Source: Spirochaetia bacterium
GTDB lineage: Bacteria; Spirochaetota; Spirochaetia; Treponematales; Treponemataceae
NCBI GenBank assembly: GCA_022768865.1
Contig: JALELH010000081.1
Location: 1-51,008, forward strand
Length of the DNA: 51,008 bases
Direction of reading: 5' to 3'
In this document: positions 40,101 through 49,071 of the stretch, piece after piece
Layout of the letters: each line of letters begins with the position of its first letter
Numbering within the stretch: position 1 is the first letter of the stretch
The notes under the pieces: model-generated
Told to the model about the DNA's origin: nothing
The model's database searches: none
The model's input: the letters and a program-made list of their open reading frames with translations, nothing else
Made by a program: the position numbers and the translations under genes

Positions 40101-41756
40101 TTAAAAATAGTTAGGGCTATCCATCGGGGATGGAACACGAAGGCTTACATCAAGAAAGCCGTTTTTACGCTTCTTTGCATACAGAGTAACAATAGCAGCA
40201 GAATTGCTTTCCGTAAAGGAAACATCGCTTACAACAACAGGATCGTTTTCGCTAAAACCTGTTTCATCTGCCGTGGAACCCTTTATAATCTTTGTAATTA
40301 CATACTGCTTTTTATTTGTAACAGAAGAATTTACAAGACGCATACCAAGCATGGGATAAAGGGCATTGCCTAAATCGTCGTGGCGGAACACTTCATACCC
40401 TGGGGAATCAGGCCTTGTGGCAAGGTAAACAAGTTTATCCTTTTTTGTGCCGTCTTCTTTTTCTACTGTAAGTTTAGCAATGATGTTTGATTCAAGGCGC
40501 ATCATGGCAACGTGCAGTTCGTCTAAGGAATTTACAGCCATATTGTTAATGGCAACTACAGTGTCGTTTTCCTTAATGTCTGCAAGGTCTGCACTACCAC
40601 CGGGCAAACTGTAAAAAACACTTACGCCTTCCCTTTTAGAACCTGCACCCGGCAGCCTTTTTGTCTTGCCGTAAGCACCAATCCACGGATGCTTGCGTTC
40701 GCCGCCTGCATAAAGAAAGGGAAGTTCATTTTTCAGATATTCAACAGGAATGGCAAAGTTAAGTCCCTGATAGTTGGCAACACCTGCAAAAACTATGGCC
40801 TGAACACGCCCATTTTCATCAACTAAAGGACCGCCGGAATTTCCTGAGTTAACGGCAGCATCAATCTGAAATACAGTACCTGCAGAAAAAAGCTGCCTGT
40901 CAGTAGAAGAAATAATACCGCTTGTTAAAGTCCTTTCAAGGCCAAGTGGCGAACCTATGGCATAAACCTTATCTCCGACAGACAGGTCACTGGAAGAACC
41001 AAGTGCAAAAACATAAGGCGCATCAACTTCAGTTTTTATCAAAGCAATATCCAGTGTGCTGTCGTAGCCGACAACCTTTGCAGGAATCCTTGTATCAGGG
41101 TCGTCTGCAAGCTTAATATAAAGGCGTGCATAGCCTTCATATTTTTTATTTACCATGTCTGAAATAACATGATGGTTTGTAACTATGTATCCGTCTTTAG
41201 AAATAAAAAAACCGCTTCCCAAAACGGAATCAGCATAGCCTACTCCGCGCTGAATTTTAATACCCTTGTCTACCCAGACAGTTACTGTGCCGCTTATAAG
41301 GGTTGTAACTTTTTCTTTAGAACCGGACCCCTTGCTTTTGCCCGGAACATTTTTATATGCTTCATTTTCAATCTGGGCTTCAGACATTTTCATATCCCTG
41401 CCAGAATAAGAAACAGCACTAAGGGAACGTGCAATCCTTAATGCACTGAAATATTCCTTTTCATCTATTTTTTTATTAAGATCGTCAACAGCAGCCTTAC
41501 AGCATTTTTCAAAAGCAGCAACGGTGCCTGCATTGTCCGGAGTATTATCCAGAAGGATTTTTCCACGCCATAAGCCGCGGATAACGTCTTTCTGTGAAAC
41601 CCGTTCCACATATTCAATCTGATCCTTTATGGCGTCTTCTTCAGTATAATCTACAGGAACATAAACGCTTTCCGGCTGGGCAACGGAATGGCATGCAGCA
41701 AAAACAAATGGAATGACAACTAAGGCTGCAAAATTCAATAATTTATTTCTTTTCAT
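40101..41756 (-). CDS. HtrA-like serine protease, lipoprotein
   Basis: The 551-residue protein starts with a lipoprotein signal (FAALVVIPFVFAAC), so it should be membrane-anchored outside the cytoplasm. A helical region of about 130 residues precedes a trypsin-like domain with the triad His (YIVTNHHVI), Asp (DSTLDIALIKT) and Ser (AAVNSGNSGGPLVDENG). A PDZ-like domain follows (GGSADLADIKENDTVVAINN), and a second weak one may exist near the end. I chose the ATG at 41756, where the preceding gene ends, rather than 41798, because the lipobox then has normal length. The start overlaps the upstream gene by 14 bp, so the two are coupled. It probably degrades or refolds damaged envelope proteins. Confidence 0.9.
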   Translation of the reverse strand: MKRNKLLNFAALVVIPFVFAACHSVAQPESVYVPVDYTEEDAIKDQIEYVERVSQKDVIRGLWRGKILLDNTPDNAGTVAAFEKCCKAAVDDLNKKIDEKEYFSALRIARSLSAVSYSGRDMKMSEAQIENEAYKNVPGKSKGSGSKEKVTTLISGTVTVWVDKGIKIQRGVGYADSVLGSGFFISKDGYIVTNHHVISDMVNKKYEGYARLYIKLADDPDTRIPAKVVGYDSTLDIALIKTEVDAPYVFALGSSSDLSVGDKVYAIGSPLGLERTLTSGIISSTDRQLFSAGTVFQIDAAVNSGNSGGPLVDENGRVQAIVFAGVANYQGLNFAIPVEYLKNELPFLYAGGERKHPWIGAYGKTKRLPGAGSKREGVSVFYSLPGGSADLADIKENDTVVAINNMAVNSLDELHVAMMRLESNIIAKLTVEKEDGTKKDKLVYLATRPDSPGYEVFRHDDLGNALYPMLGMRLVNSSVTNKKQYVITKIIKGSTADETGFSENDPVVVSDVSFTESNSAAIVTLYAKKRKNGFLDVSLRVPSPMDSPNYF

Positions 41757-43908
41757 TTTCAGTCCAAATAACATCTTCTGCAGGAATTGCATAAACATTG
41801 TTTTCTATGCGTATGCACAAGGCACTGCCATAATTATCTTCAACAACTTCCGTAAGCCCCTGAACATTTCTTTCATCAAGCACCTTAAGGATTTTGCCTT
41901 CAAGCAAAGCCATTCTTTTTTTATTCAGCTTATCAGATTCCTTAAGCAGCCAGTAAAGGTTATCTGCTGCACCATGCACTACGGCATAATGTTTTTGTCC
42001 GCAAGAAACATTAACAGGCACACCATTTAAAGAAGAAACTGTAACAAGGGTTTTATCCGGATTTATATAGAACATGGAATCTTCTTTTATTCCATCTTCA
42101 CTTTCTGAATATACTACATGGCGCACGTTCCACAGGCCGTCAGAATCCGTATCCCAGGAAGTAATCTTGCCGCCGCCTGCAATATATTCTTCCGTAAAGT
42201 CCGGAACTGTATCCTTATCCGTATCAATCTGAACCATGCGCAGGTAAAATTCTGCACCGTTAGAAGGCACGCCATAAAGGGATGCCATAATCTGCCTTTC
42301 ATCTTCAAGGGAATGAACCTTCATCTGTCCGCTGACATCAAGGTCATAAAATTCCGTAGTTTCAAAAACACCATCGCCGTCAAAATCAACAACACGAAGA
42401 ACCGGAATATTACCTTCAAACTGAGCCTGCGCAAAGAGAACATTGTCCCTGTAATAAAGGGCCTGCGTTACGTTTCCGTCAAGAAGCACAAAAGAAATCT
42501 TTTCATTTCTGTCATCAAAGGATTCAATTTCAAAGGCAGATGCTGCATCAAGCAAAAGGGAATTGGAAATTTCTCCTTTATCTATATTCAGCACAGGAAA
42601 ATAAAAATCCTTTCCTGTTTTTTCCTGAATGGCTTTAACGCTTTCTATAAGAACAGGAGTCCATTTTAAACTTTCACCGGAGAAAGTAAATCTTTCTGAC
42701 GCAGGTTTCTTTTTATCTGCAGAAGCAATGTCAGCAGAATTAAACCCTGCATTAAAAGAAAGGCTTCCTAAATAAGGAAACTGACTCCACTGAAATGCCA
42801 TATTCTTTTCTGAAAGGCTGCCGGAAACAGGCACTCCAAAGTCACAGTCAACAGACCATTCAAGCCTTCCATCCTGATTCTTGTCATAGGAAATGGTTTG
42901 AGGACGCCCGCGCATGTATTTTACAAAAAGGTTTACATTGCCATCCCCATCCGTATCCTGCGTAAATGTGCCGTTAAAAGATTCCATATAGTCTGCAGCA
43001 TATTTAAGCACATTTTCATCATCTATTTTAGACAGAAGGTTAATAAACAAACCTAAGTCAACTTCTTTTTCTGCAAAGGAACAGATATATTCAAAAGCGT
43101 GCTGCTGGTCAATTAAGCCTGAAGCAAGAGCTTCCTGTGCATAAAGAGCATGGGAAAGTCCCCTTGCTGAAAAGGATTTAAGCATCCTGTTTTTAACTTC
43201 TCCGTCAGCAAAGCTTGCAGCATAGATTTCAAGTTCTGCATCTTTATCTGGGCTTGCTTCCTGATACTGTGCAATTTTAGAAATAAAATAATCGGAAAGC
43301 CTTTTAGCCCCGGCATCAAGTTTTTCAGGATTTTCAAACCTGTAGAAAACCAGGGGAAACCTTGTATCAGAAGGATAAATCCTTCTTGCTCCGTCTATTT
43401 TATTCCTTGCAGTAGAAATGGATTCTGGCGTGCCCATCCTGTAATAGATTTTACAGCGGATGAATTCAGCATCGGAAGAATAAATCATGGGCTTTGAATC
43501 AAGAAGCTCAAGTGCCTTTTCCAAGCTTCCCGTTTCAGAAAGAATGTCGGCAGCCATAAGGCGTGCATTGTCCCTGTTGTAATTTACCCAGTTATTTTTC
43601 TGAAGTGAAAGGTCAAGCAAAGGCAGCACTTCTGCCTTAGACTTTCCAAGTGCAGAATCAGCAGCGGCAGCCACATACCACAAATCAGAAATGGAATCAT
43701 CGTATGCAATGCCAAGATTTGCCTGGCTTAAGGCAGCATCAAAATTCTTTTCTGAAGCATAATTGGTAGCATTAGAAAGACACCTTAAGGCAGTCCTTCT
43801 GTTGGCAAGGTCTGCACTGTCTTTTAAAGAATCCCCTGATTTTACAGGTTCAAGGGCAAAAGCTAAAAAAGAAATACTGAGTAAAAAAGCACTGAAAATC
43901 TTTTTCAT
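41743..43908 (-). CDS. Exported repeat protein with calcium-loop motifs
   Basis: The 721-residue protein has a signal peptide (KKIFSAFLLSISFLAFA) and a helical TPR-like first half (about 30-300). Then come five Asp-rich loops of the thrombospondin-3/EF-hand type: DTDGDG at 318, DKNQDG at 342, DFDGDG at 508, DTDKDT at 562 and DTDSDG at 586. They are followed by beta-rich stretches. Such loops bind calcium and stiffen extracellular proteins. No family name is recognised. The coupling with the HtrA-like gene suggests a substrate or partner in the envelope; tilS lies 21 bp upstream. Confidence 0.75.
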   Translation of the reverse strand: MKKIFSAFLLSISFLAFALEPVKSGDSLKDSADLANRRTALRCLSNATNYASEKNFDAALSQANLGIAYDDSISDLWYVAAAADSALGKSKAEVLPLLDLSLQKNNWVNYNRDNARLMAADILSETGSLEKALELLDSKPMIYSSDAEFIRCKIYYRMGTPESISTARNKIDGARRIYPSDTRFPLVFYRFENPEKLDAGAKRLSDYFISKIAQYQEASPDKDAELEIYAASFADGEVKNRMLKSFSARGLSHALYAQEALASGLIDQQHAFEYICSFAEKEVDLGLFINLLSKIDDENVLKYAADYMESFNGTFTQDTDGDGNVNLFVKYMRGRPQTISYDKNQDGRLEWSVDCDFGVPVSGSLSEKNMAFQWSQFPYLGSLSFNAGFNSADIASADKKKPASERFTFSGESLKWTPVLIESVKAIQEKTGKDFYFPVLNIDKGEISNSLLLDAASAFEIESFDDRNEKISFVLLDGNVTQALYYRDNVLFAQAQFEGNIPVLRVVDFDGDGVFETTEFYDLDVSGQMKVHSLEDERQIMASLYGVPSNGAEFYLRMVQIDTDKDTVPDFTEEYIAGGGKITSWDTDSDGLWNVRHVVYSESEDGIKEDSMFYINPDKTLVTVSSLNGVPVNVSCGQKHYAVVHGAADNLYWLLKESDKLNKKRMALLEGKILKVLDERNVQGLTEVVEDNYGSALCIRIENNVYAIPAEDVIWTENEKK

Positions 43909-43929
43909 TATTCTTCCTGCGGGTAAGAT

Positions 43930-45285
43930 TCAGCCTGCAACAATCCAGTCGCTAAAGCCGTATAAACTACCCCAAATACATTTTATATTCTGTGAACATT
44001 CCGTCATCTGCTGGATGACAGGAACTTTATCTTTCATATGCAAAACTTTCCATCCGTCAAGGATTTTAGAAACGCTTCTAAAAGTTCCGCCTGCAGTCTT
44101 TATTTCATCGCCGCTCTGACGGCTCCTGAAAACAAAGGGGAACCTTAATCCCGGAATTGATATTTTTTTACAGCCGCAGGAAATTACCATATAACCGTTT
44201 TCCTCAGCTGCAGAAAAACTCAGGCCGGATGCATAAAATGTTCCGCTTTCTTCAATTATAGCAGAAAAACCTTCTTCTGTCGCTACCCTGCATTTTTTTT
44301 CTATATTAAACTTTCCATTCCTTAAAGAAAAACTTAGGCCTGCACAGCATTCAGTCTTTTTTGATTCTGCATATTCAAGGTCAGTCCACCGCCATAAAAA
44401 AGCCTGGGGAATTCTCTGTGCGGCACCTGCTTTCTTTACAGACATCATAAGGATTCTTGTCTTTATTGCCCTATGCAAAGAAAAAAATCCTTCTGCATCA
44501 AAGGTTACAGACTGACCGGAATAAACAAAATTTATTTTCTTTGCAGCGTCGGCAGCAAGGTTTTCAAGCATCTGGCTGTCGTAAAAACTTTTATCAGAAA
44601 GGTTTTCCAGTGCCGTCTTCCAGCCTGCAAAGTTCTTATCTAAGACAGGAACCAGGATATTCCTTATTCTGTTCCTTGTCATTTCATTTTCTAAATTGGT
44701 AGAATCAGTCCTGAAAGATATATTTCTTTCTTTTAAATAATCTTCAATCTCGCTACGGCTTATATTTAAAAGTGGACGAAGAAACCTTCCCCTTGCTAAG
44801 GGAATTCCGCTTAAGTCCGTGCTGCCGGAAAGTATGCGCATAAGCACCGTTTCTTCCTGGTCGTTTTTATTGTGGGCAAGGCAAAGAAAATCAATGTTTT
44901 CTGCCTTCATAAAGTCGCTGAACTTTTCATAGCGGAGCTTTCTTGCGCTGTCTTCTATGCCTTTGTTTTCCTGCAGTGAATTCTGTTCCACAAGGCCGCG
45001 GGGAATTTCATAGCGCACACATGGCACGCCTAAGGTTTTGCACAGGGATTCAACATAATCGGCATCGCCTGAAGTTTCACTTTCCGGCCGTATATTGTGG
45101 TTTACGGTAACAGCTTTTAATGCAATTTTTTCCGGCAGTATATTTTTTAAAGAACAAAGAAGAGAAACGGAATCAGCACCGCCGGAAACGGCAACGCCCA
45201 AAGCCTTTAAATCAGCAAAATCTAAACAGGAAAATGCAAGGGCCGCTTTAAGTCCGTCAGAAACTTTTCCTTCAAAACTTTTCAT
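43930..45285 (-). CDS. tilS: tRNA(Ile)-lysidine synthase
   Basis: TilS converts C34 of tRNA-Ile (CAU) to lysidine, so that it reads AUA. The PP-loop is GVAVSGGADSVSLLCS, followed by the family blocks FLCLAHNKNDQEETVLMRILSGS and LARGRFLRPLLNISRSEIEDYL. The C-terminal TilS domain contains FPFVFRSRQSGDEIKTAGG and LDGWKVLHMKDKVPVI. At 451 residues it is complete. The L25 and tRNA-Gln genes lie close upstream in the same direction. Confidence 0.95.
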   Translation of the reverse strand: MKSFEGKVSDGLKAALAFSCLDFADLKALGVAVSGGADSVSLLCSLKNILPEKIALKAVTVNHNIRPESETSGDADYVESLCKTLGVPCVRYEIPRGLVEQNSLQENKGIEDSARKLRYEKFSDFMKAENIDFLCLAHNKNDQEETVLMRILSGSTDLSGIPLARGRFLRPLLNISRSEIEDYLKERNISFRTDSTNLENEMTRNRIRNILVPVLDKNFAGWKTALENLSDKSFYDSQMLENLAADAAKKINFVYSGQSVTFDAEGFFSLHRAIKTRILMMSVKKAGAAQRIPQAFLWRWTDLEYAESKKTECCAGLSFSLRNGKFNIEKKCRVATEEGFSAIIEESGTFYASGLSFSAAEENGYMVISCGCKKISIPGLRFPFVFRSRQSGDEIKTAGGTFRSVSKILDGWKVLHMKDKVPVIQQMTECSQNIKCIWGSLYGFSDWIVAG

Positions 45286-45300
45286 AATAAATCCTTAAAC

Positions 45301-45343
45301 AAAAAAAGCTGCCCAGGAACATAAACGCACTTGGACAGCCTTT
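45301..45343 (-). terminator. Terminator of rplY
   Basis: On the minus strand AGGCTGTCCA and TGGGCAGCT form the stem, with one mismatch, and seven Ts follow (45307-45301). Confidence 0.8.
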
Positions 45344-45360
45344 AACCTATTCAGTTAAAA

Positions 45361-45915
45361 TCATTTTTTTGGAGGTGCAATTGAAACAACAACTGCAGCA
45401 GGTGCTGTAAGAACAGTAACTTTGTCTCCAAGGTTAAGGTCAGCAATTGTAAACTTGTTTCCGATTTCAAGCTTGCTTACATCTGCAGTAACGCTTTCCG
45501 GCATATCCTGTGGAAGAGCCTTGAGCATAACTTCAGGAACGTGCTTAACCATGAATCCGCCCTTAAGAACGCCTGCTGGTGTTCCGTTAAGACGAATCTT
45601 TAACTTTGCCTTTACAGCCTTAGTTCCGCTTACAACGTGGAAGTCTGCATGAAGAACCTTGTCTGAAATGATGTCGTATTCAACATCCTGAATGTATGCT
45701 GTATTGTCAGCACCGTCAATCTTAAGGTTTACAAGAGTAGTCTTTGTAATAGATCTCCATGCTTTTTCAAATTCGCCGGCAGCGATTTCAAGCATAGTAG
45801 ATTCACCCTTTTCATTGTATGCAACAGCAGGGATTTTTCCTTCTGCACGGAGAGCCTTTGCATACTTCTTTCCTGTTTCTTTGCGTGTTACGGCATTGAT
45901 AACGAAACGTTCCAT
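45361..45915 (-). CDS. rplY: 50S ribosomal protein L25/Ctc
   Basis: The 184-residue protein has an N-terminal L25 5S-rRNA-binding domain (VTRKETGKKYAKALRAEGKIPAV, VEYDIISDKVLHADFHVV) and the extra C-terminal domain of the Ctc type (KGGFMVKHVPEVMLKALPQDMP). It stabilises the central protuberance of the 50S subunit. The gene has its own terminator and a good AAGGAG ribosome-binding site. Confidence 0.96.
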   Translation of the reverse strand: MERFVINAVTRKETGKKYAKALRAEGKIPAVAYNEKGESTMLEIAAGEFEKAWRSITKTTLVNLKIDGADNTAYIQDVEYDIISDKVLHADFHVVSGTKAVKAKLKIRLNGTPAGVLKGGFMVKHVPEVMLKALPQDMPESVTADVSKLEIGNKFTIADLNLGDKVTVLTAPAAVVVSIAPPKK

Positions 45916-46002
45916 TTTCAGAACTCCTTAAAAAATATTTATATTTTCCAGGGCTACCCCAAAATGCAATATTCGGAGGCTTACCTAAAATACATAATAA
46001 AG

Positions 46003-46075
46003 CTAGGCCGGCTGGATTCGAACCAGCGGAATGATGGCACCAAAAGCCATTGTCTTACCACTTGACGACGGCCTA
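46003..46075 (-). tRNA. trnQ: tRNA-Gln (anticodon UUG)
   Basis: On the minus strand the segment folds as a cloverleaf. The 7-bp acceptor stem is TAGGCCG with CGGCCTA, with discriminator G. The anticodon loop CTTTTGG-type carries TTG in the stem ATGGC/GCCAT, and the T arm is GCTGG-TTCGAATC-CAGC. CCA is not encoded. It lies between rplY and spoVG. Confidence 0.95.
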
Positions 46076-46110
46076 AAATATTCAAAAAGTTCCGGAACTA
46101 AAGGGTTGTT

Positions 46111-46395
46111 TTAGTCGTCGGCACTTCCTGGACCAACTTCTACATGACCTGCGTTGTATTCATCCAGAACTTTTTTCTGAATGGCATTACGAAAGTCAGG
46201 GCTGATAGGATGGGCAACATCCTTGTATTCGCCACTTGCTGTCTTGCGGCTAGGCATGGCAATAAAAAGCCCGGCTACTCCTTCGATGATTTTTACATTG
46301 TGAACAACGAAACAGGCATCAAATGTAATTGTAACATAAGCCTTAAGCTTACCTTCACCTTCAACCTTGCGGATACGTACATCTGTAATCTGCAT
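46111..46395 (-). CDS. spoVG: SpoVG-type regulatory protein
   Basis: The 94-residue protein has the SpoVG start ([20 protein letters not shown]) and the core block [23 protein letters not shown], followed by the helical end. SpoVG is a small DNA/RNA-binding regulator first seen in Bacillus; in the spirochaete Borrelia it also binds nucleic acids. Here the gene lies between tRNA-Gln and ispE. AAAGGAG precedes the ATG. Confidence 0.95.
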   Translation of the reverse strand: MQITDVRIRKVEGEGKLKAYVTITFDACFVVHNVKIIEGVAGLFIAMPSRKTASGEYKDVAHPISPDFRNAIQKKVLDEYNAGHVEVGPGSADD

Positions 46396-46506
46396 AAGCT
46401 TTTCTCCTTTGAATTGAAGTATGCTGTTACGGTAAAAACCGCACCATTACTTTAATTATACAGGACTTTTTGAAATTTCGAAATAAAATTCTTTAAAATC
46501 CTGCTT

Positions 46507-47397
46507 TTAAGAAAGCACAGTTACATAGCGGCCGTCAAGCAGTTTTTTTGCTTTTTCCGCATCTTTAGTATCCGCAAAGATACCAAAGACTGTTGAACCG
46601 GACCCGGACATATCCGCAAAAAGTGCACCCGAAGCCTTAAGCTTTTTAAGTGCATCCGCAACCGGTTCAAATTCTCTTGCTACGGGAACGGTAAAATCAT
46701 TTACAAAGTTCCAGCGGCAAATATCTTTTCTGTAGATTGATTCAGGATTTTCTTCCTGAACGCTACAGCAGGCATTTATGTTTTTTTCATGCTCCATGTC
46801 TACAAGGCCGTATGCAGTTTTTGTAGAAACTGAAACACCCGGCAAAACAAGCAGAACAGAAAAATCATTTCTGCATTCTATCTGCCTGACTTTTTCTCCC
46901 CTGCCTTCAACGTAAGCGGCAAAAGGTTCAAAGCTGCGGAATCTTTTTTTGCCGTCTGCAAAAAGTGCATGGGTAAAAAAGAATACGTCGCTCCCGACTT
47001 TACCTGCAATTTCAGTTAAAGAAGAAAAGCCGAGCTTAGTGCCAAATAGACTGTCAAGGGATTGAATAAAAGAAGATGCGTCACTTGATCCGCCCCCCAA
47101 TCCACCGCCTGAAGGAATCCGCTTTTTTACAAAAACATGAACTCCCGTGTTTATACCAGTCAGCACGCAGAAAGCTTTGTATGCTAAAGTAAAGGTGTTT
47201 TCTTCAGGCAACTGAAGGGTATCACATTCCACAATGCAGGTGTTTTTTCCCTTTATCAGGCTGACCGTAACTTCATCAAAAAGCCTTACGGTCTGAAAAA
47301 CACTTTGTATATCATGGTAACCGTCTGCGCGCTTTGGAAAAACCTTGAGACCAAGATTAATTTTTGCCGGCGCCGGAACAGTTATACTGTCTAACAT
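46507..47397 (-). CDS. ispE: 4-diphosphocytidyl-2-C-methyl-D-erythritol kinase
   Basis: IspE phosphorylates CDP-ME with ATP in the non-mevalonate isoprenoid pathway. This 296-residue GHMP kinase has PAPAKINLGLKVFPKRADGYHD at the start, the ATP loop PSGGGLGGGSSDASSF and the third motif MSGSGSTVFGIF. It implies that the organism uses the MEP route. The spoVG-ispE neighbourhood is common in bacteria. Confidence 0.96.
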   Translation of the reverse strand: MLDSITVPAPAKINLGLKVFPKRADGYHDIQSVFQTVRLFDEVTVSLIKGKNTCIVECDTLQLPEENTFTLAYKAFCVLTGINTGVHVFVKKRIPSGGGLGGGSSDASSFIQSLDSLFGTKLGFSSLTEIAGKVGSDVFFFTHALFADGKKRFRSFEPFAAYVEGRGEKVRQIECRNDFSVLLVLPGVSVSTKTAYGLVDMEHEKNINACCSVQEENPESIYRKDICRWNFVNDFTVPVAREFEPVADALKKLKASGALFADMSGSGSTVFGIFADTKDAEKAKKLLDGRYVTVLS

Positions 47398-47483
47398 ACG
47401 CGGAATACATTAATAAGTATCAGTTTTTTTGTCAATGGGGAGTGTCAAGACTTGTTCGCAATTAAGGCAGAAATTATCTGTAA

Positions 47484-47690
47484 TTATATGGAAGACTTTT
47501 CATTTATAAGACGGTCGATGTCTTCAAAGGCATTTTCTATGGCTTCTGCATGATACATTTCATACATGCTGAATACATAGTCAGTCAGTTTAAGTTCATC
47601 AAGCCTTTGCAGGACTTTATCTGCCGTTGTGTTTTTGTAGTGTGCGTATTGTTCCATAAGGAAAATAAAAAATTCCATTTCTTTTGTCAT
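47484..47690 (-). CDS. DUF3791-family small protein, third gene of a toxin-antitoxin-like module
   Basis: The 68-residue helical protein fits the DUF3791 family (EFFIFLMEQYAHYKNTTADKVL, then YEMYHAEAIENAFEDIDRLI). Proteins of this family lie next to DUF3990 genes in many genomes and are thought to be antitoxin-like. Its start codon follows directly after the stop of the second gene. The low-spacing three-gene layout speaks for a single transcript. Confidence 0.75.
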   Translation of the reverse strand: MTKEMEFFIFLMEQYAHYKNTTADKVLQRLDELKLTDYVFSMYEMYHAEAIENAFEDIDRLINEKSSI

Positions 47691-47936
47691 TTAATCTATC
47701 CTTATATAGGCGGAATTGCGGGGGTCGCCGGTTACAATTTCACTTTCCCACATGTCAAAAATTCCTGCAGGACTGAATTCCCACATTTCTAGCTCCGGAT
47801 TTGAAAGCATTTTATAAGTCTTGGAAAAAAGGAACTTTCTGTAGGCATCCATTATGGAATACCCGTATTTGCGGCTTATCAGAACGGCAACTTCTTTGTC
47901 ATAAAATTGAAGGATATAGGGAAGTATTTCAGGCAT
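47691..47936 (-). CDS. Small protein, second gene of the module (antitoxin candidate)
   Basis: The 81-residue protein (YILQFYDKEVAVLISRKYGY, MLSNPELEMWEFSPAGIFDM) has no domain I can name with certainty. It is helical at the start, aromatic in the middle and acidic overall. It lies without gap between the putative ADP-ribosyltransferase and the DUF3791 protein, so it is a candidate direct antitoxin or adaptor. Confidence 0.7.
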   Translation of the reverse strand: MPEILPYILQFYDKEVAVLISRKYGYSIMDAYRKFLFSKTYKMLSNPELEMWEFSPAGIFDMWESEIVTGDPRNSAYIRID

Positions 47937-48413
47937 TTACTTTACCTCCAGGAATTTTAAAGCCTTTAATGCTCTGTCAGTTTTAAAAGTATACTGGTCA
48001 TGAAGCTTTTGAGGCATAAGGCGTTTTATGGTTTCTTCTATATCATATACACCGGAAAAATAAAGGCTTATAACAGGCATTGTCCTGTCGTTTGCAACAG
48101 GACCTGTTACAATGTCATAATCGTCAGCAGGAATATACTGATTCTTACGGTTAAGGGTAACATATTCAAGCCATTCTTTCTGAGCCTGATTAAAACGCAG
48201 GACTTTAAGGTTTGTAAGTTTTGCTTCATCCAGTTCAAAAACAGAAACAACACTCTTTCCTGTTTCACGACGTTTAACTGTAAGTTCTGCCCAGCGTAAA
48301 GCCTGCTCAAAACTGGAAGTCAAATAAAATCCCCTGCCAAAATCAAGGCGTCTGTCTGATTCTAAAATCTGCGGATTTAACACCTGTGTATTGCTGCCAT
48401 GGTATAAAAGCAT
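47937..48413 (-). CDS. DUF3990 protein, ADP-ribosyltransferase-like toxin candidate
   Basis: The 158-residue protein begins LLYHGSNTQV and continues with LDFGRGFYLTSSFEQALRWA. These are the first two motifs of the H-Y-[E/Q] ADP-ribosyltransferase fold (H5 and Y30). The end HDQYTFKTDRALKALKFL carries the third (Q140). This pattern is the DUF3990 family. If active it would transfer ADP-ribose from NAD to an unknown target. It leads the three-gene unit, and both small downstream genes are contiguous with it. A defence or toxin-antitoxin role is inferred from family and context; activity is untested here. Confidence 0.78.
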   Translation of the reverse strand: MLLYHGSNTQVLNPQILESDRRLDFGRGFYLTSSFEQALRWAELTVKRRETGKSVVSVFELDEAKLTNLKVLRFNQAQKEWLEYVTLNRKNQYIPADDYDIVTGPVANDRTMPVISLYFSGVYDIEETIKRLMPQKLHDQYTFKTDRALKALKFLEVK

Positions 48414-48615
48414 GCTGGTTTCCTGTTTTTCATTGATTTAATTCGTTCTATTACTTTAATTTATATTATTAGTTTCTGCAACTTTTCCAAAATATGTATA
48501 AAACTTCATCAATTCCCGGCATTCTATCTAACCCATCCTTTACTGTGTGCGGCTATGGAACGGCTACGGGCATCTGTGAAATTAACTGCATGCAAGGCAT
48601 AAGGTTCCTTTATGC

Positions 48616-48936
48616 TTATATATGCTTTTTCATTTCCTTTAGAAGGGCCATTACGGAATCCTGGTCGTTTTGGGGAAGGCTTTCAAAAATCTGTGCAGCA
48701 AGGCGCGTCTTTGCAGAAAAGTTTTCTCCTTTTGCATTTTTACCGGTAACAAGATATTCAACGGAAACGCCAAGAGCATTTGCAATAGCAACGGCATTAG
48801 TTGCCTTAGGCTCGGCACTGTCAGATTTTAGATAAGATTTTAAAGTGTTTTCGCTTATACCCGTTGTTGCAGACAATTCTTTTATTAACATTCCCTTGCT
48901 TTCTAATTCAAAATGAACATTTTCACTAAAATTCAT
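48616..48936 (-). CDS. XRE-family helix-turn-helix regulator
   Basis: The 106-residue protein has an N-terminal Cro/CI-type helix-turn-helix (LIKELSATTGISENTLKSYL, then AVAIANALGVSVEYLVTG; about 15-66) and a helical tail that may dimerise. It is divergent from the nuclease-methyltransferase gene, and the 135-bp region between them contains matching inverted repeats. It is therefore a good candidate controller of that gene and of itself. The 202 bp behind it, before the toxin gene, show nothing recognisable. Confidence 0.88.
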   Translation of the reverse strand: MNFSENVHFELESKGMLIKELSATTGISENTLKSYLKSDSAEPKATNAVAIANALGVSVEYLVTGKNAKGENFSAKTRLAAQIFESLPQNDQDSVMALLKEMKKHI

Positions 48937-48955
48937 TCTTGAAATTTGTAATAAC

Positions 48956-49024
48956 TTATACTTTTTGTGCTCAATAAGTCTAAGATGTTGTCCGATTATT
49001 TTATAAGTATAAGTAATTATACTT
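48956..49024. promoter_or_regulatory. Operator-like repeats between XRE and nuclease-methyltransferase genes
   Basis: AAGTATAA-GTAA-TTATACTT (49005-49024) is a perfect inverted repeat, and another TTATACTT half lies at 48956-48963. AACTTAT-type sequence recurs near 49041. The two arms could each bind an XRE dimer, as in controller proteins of restriction-modification systems. Confidence 0.65.
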
Positions 49025-49071
49025 AATATTACCTTAGTGTAACTTATTACCCCTCTTAATCAGGAACCATT

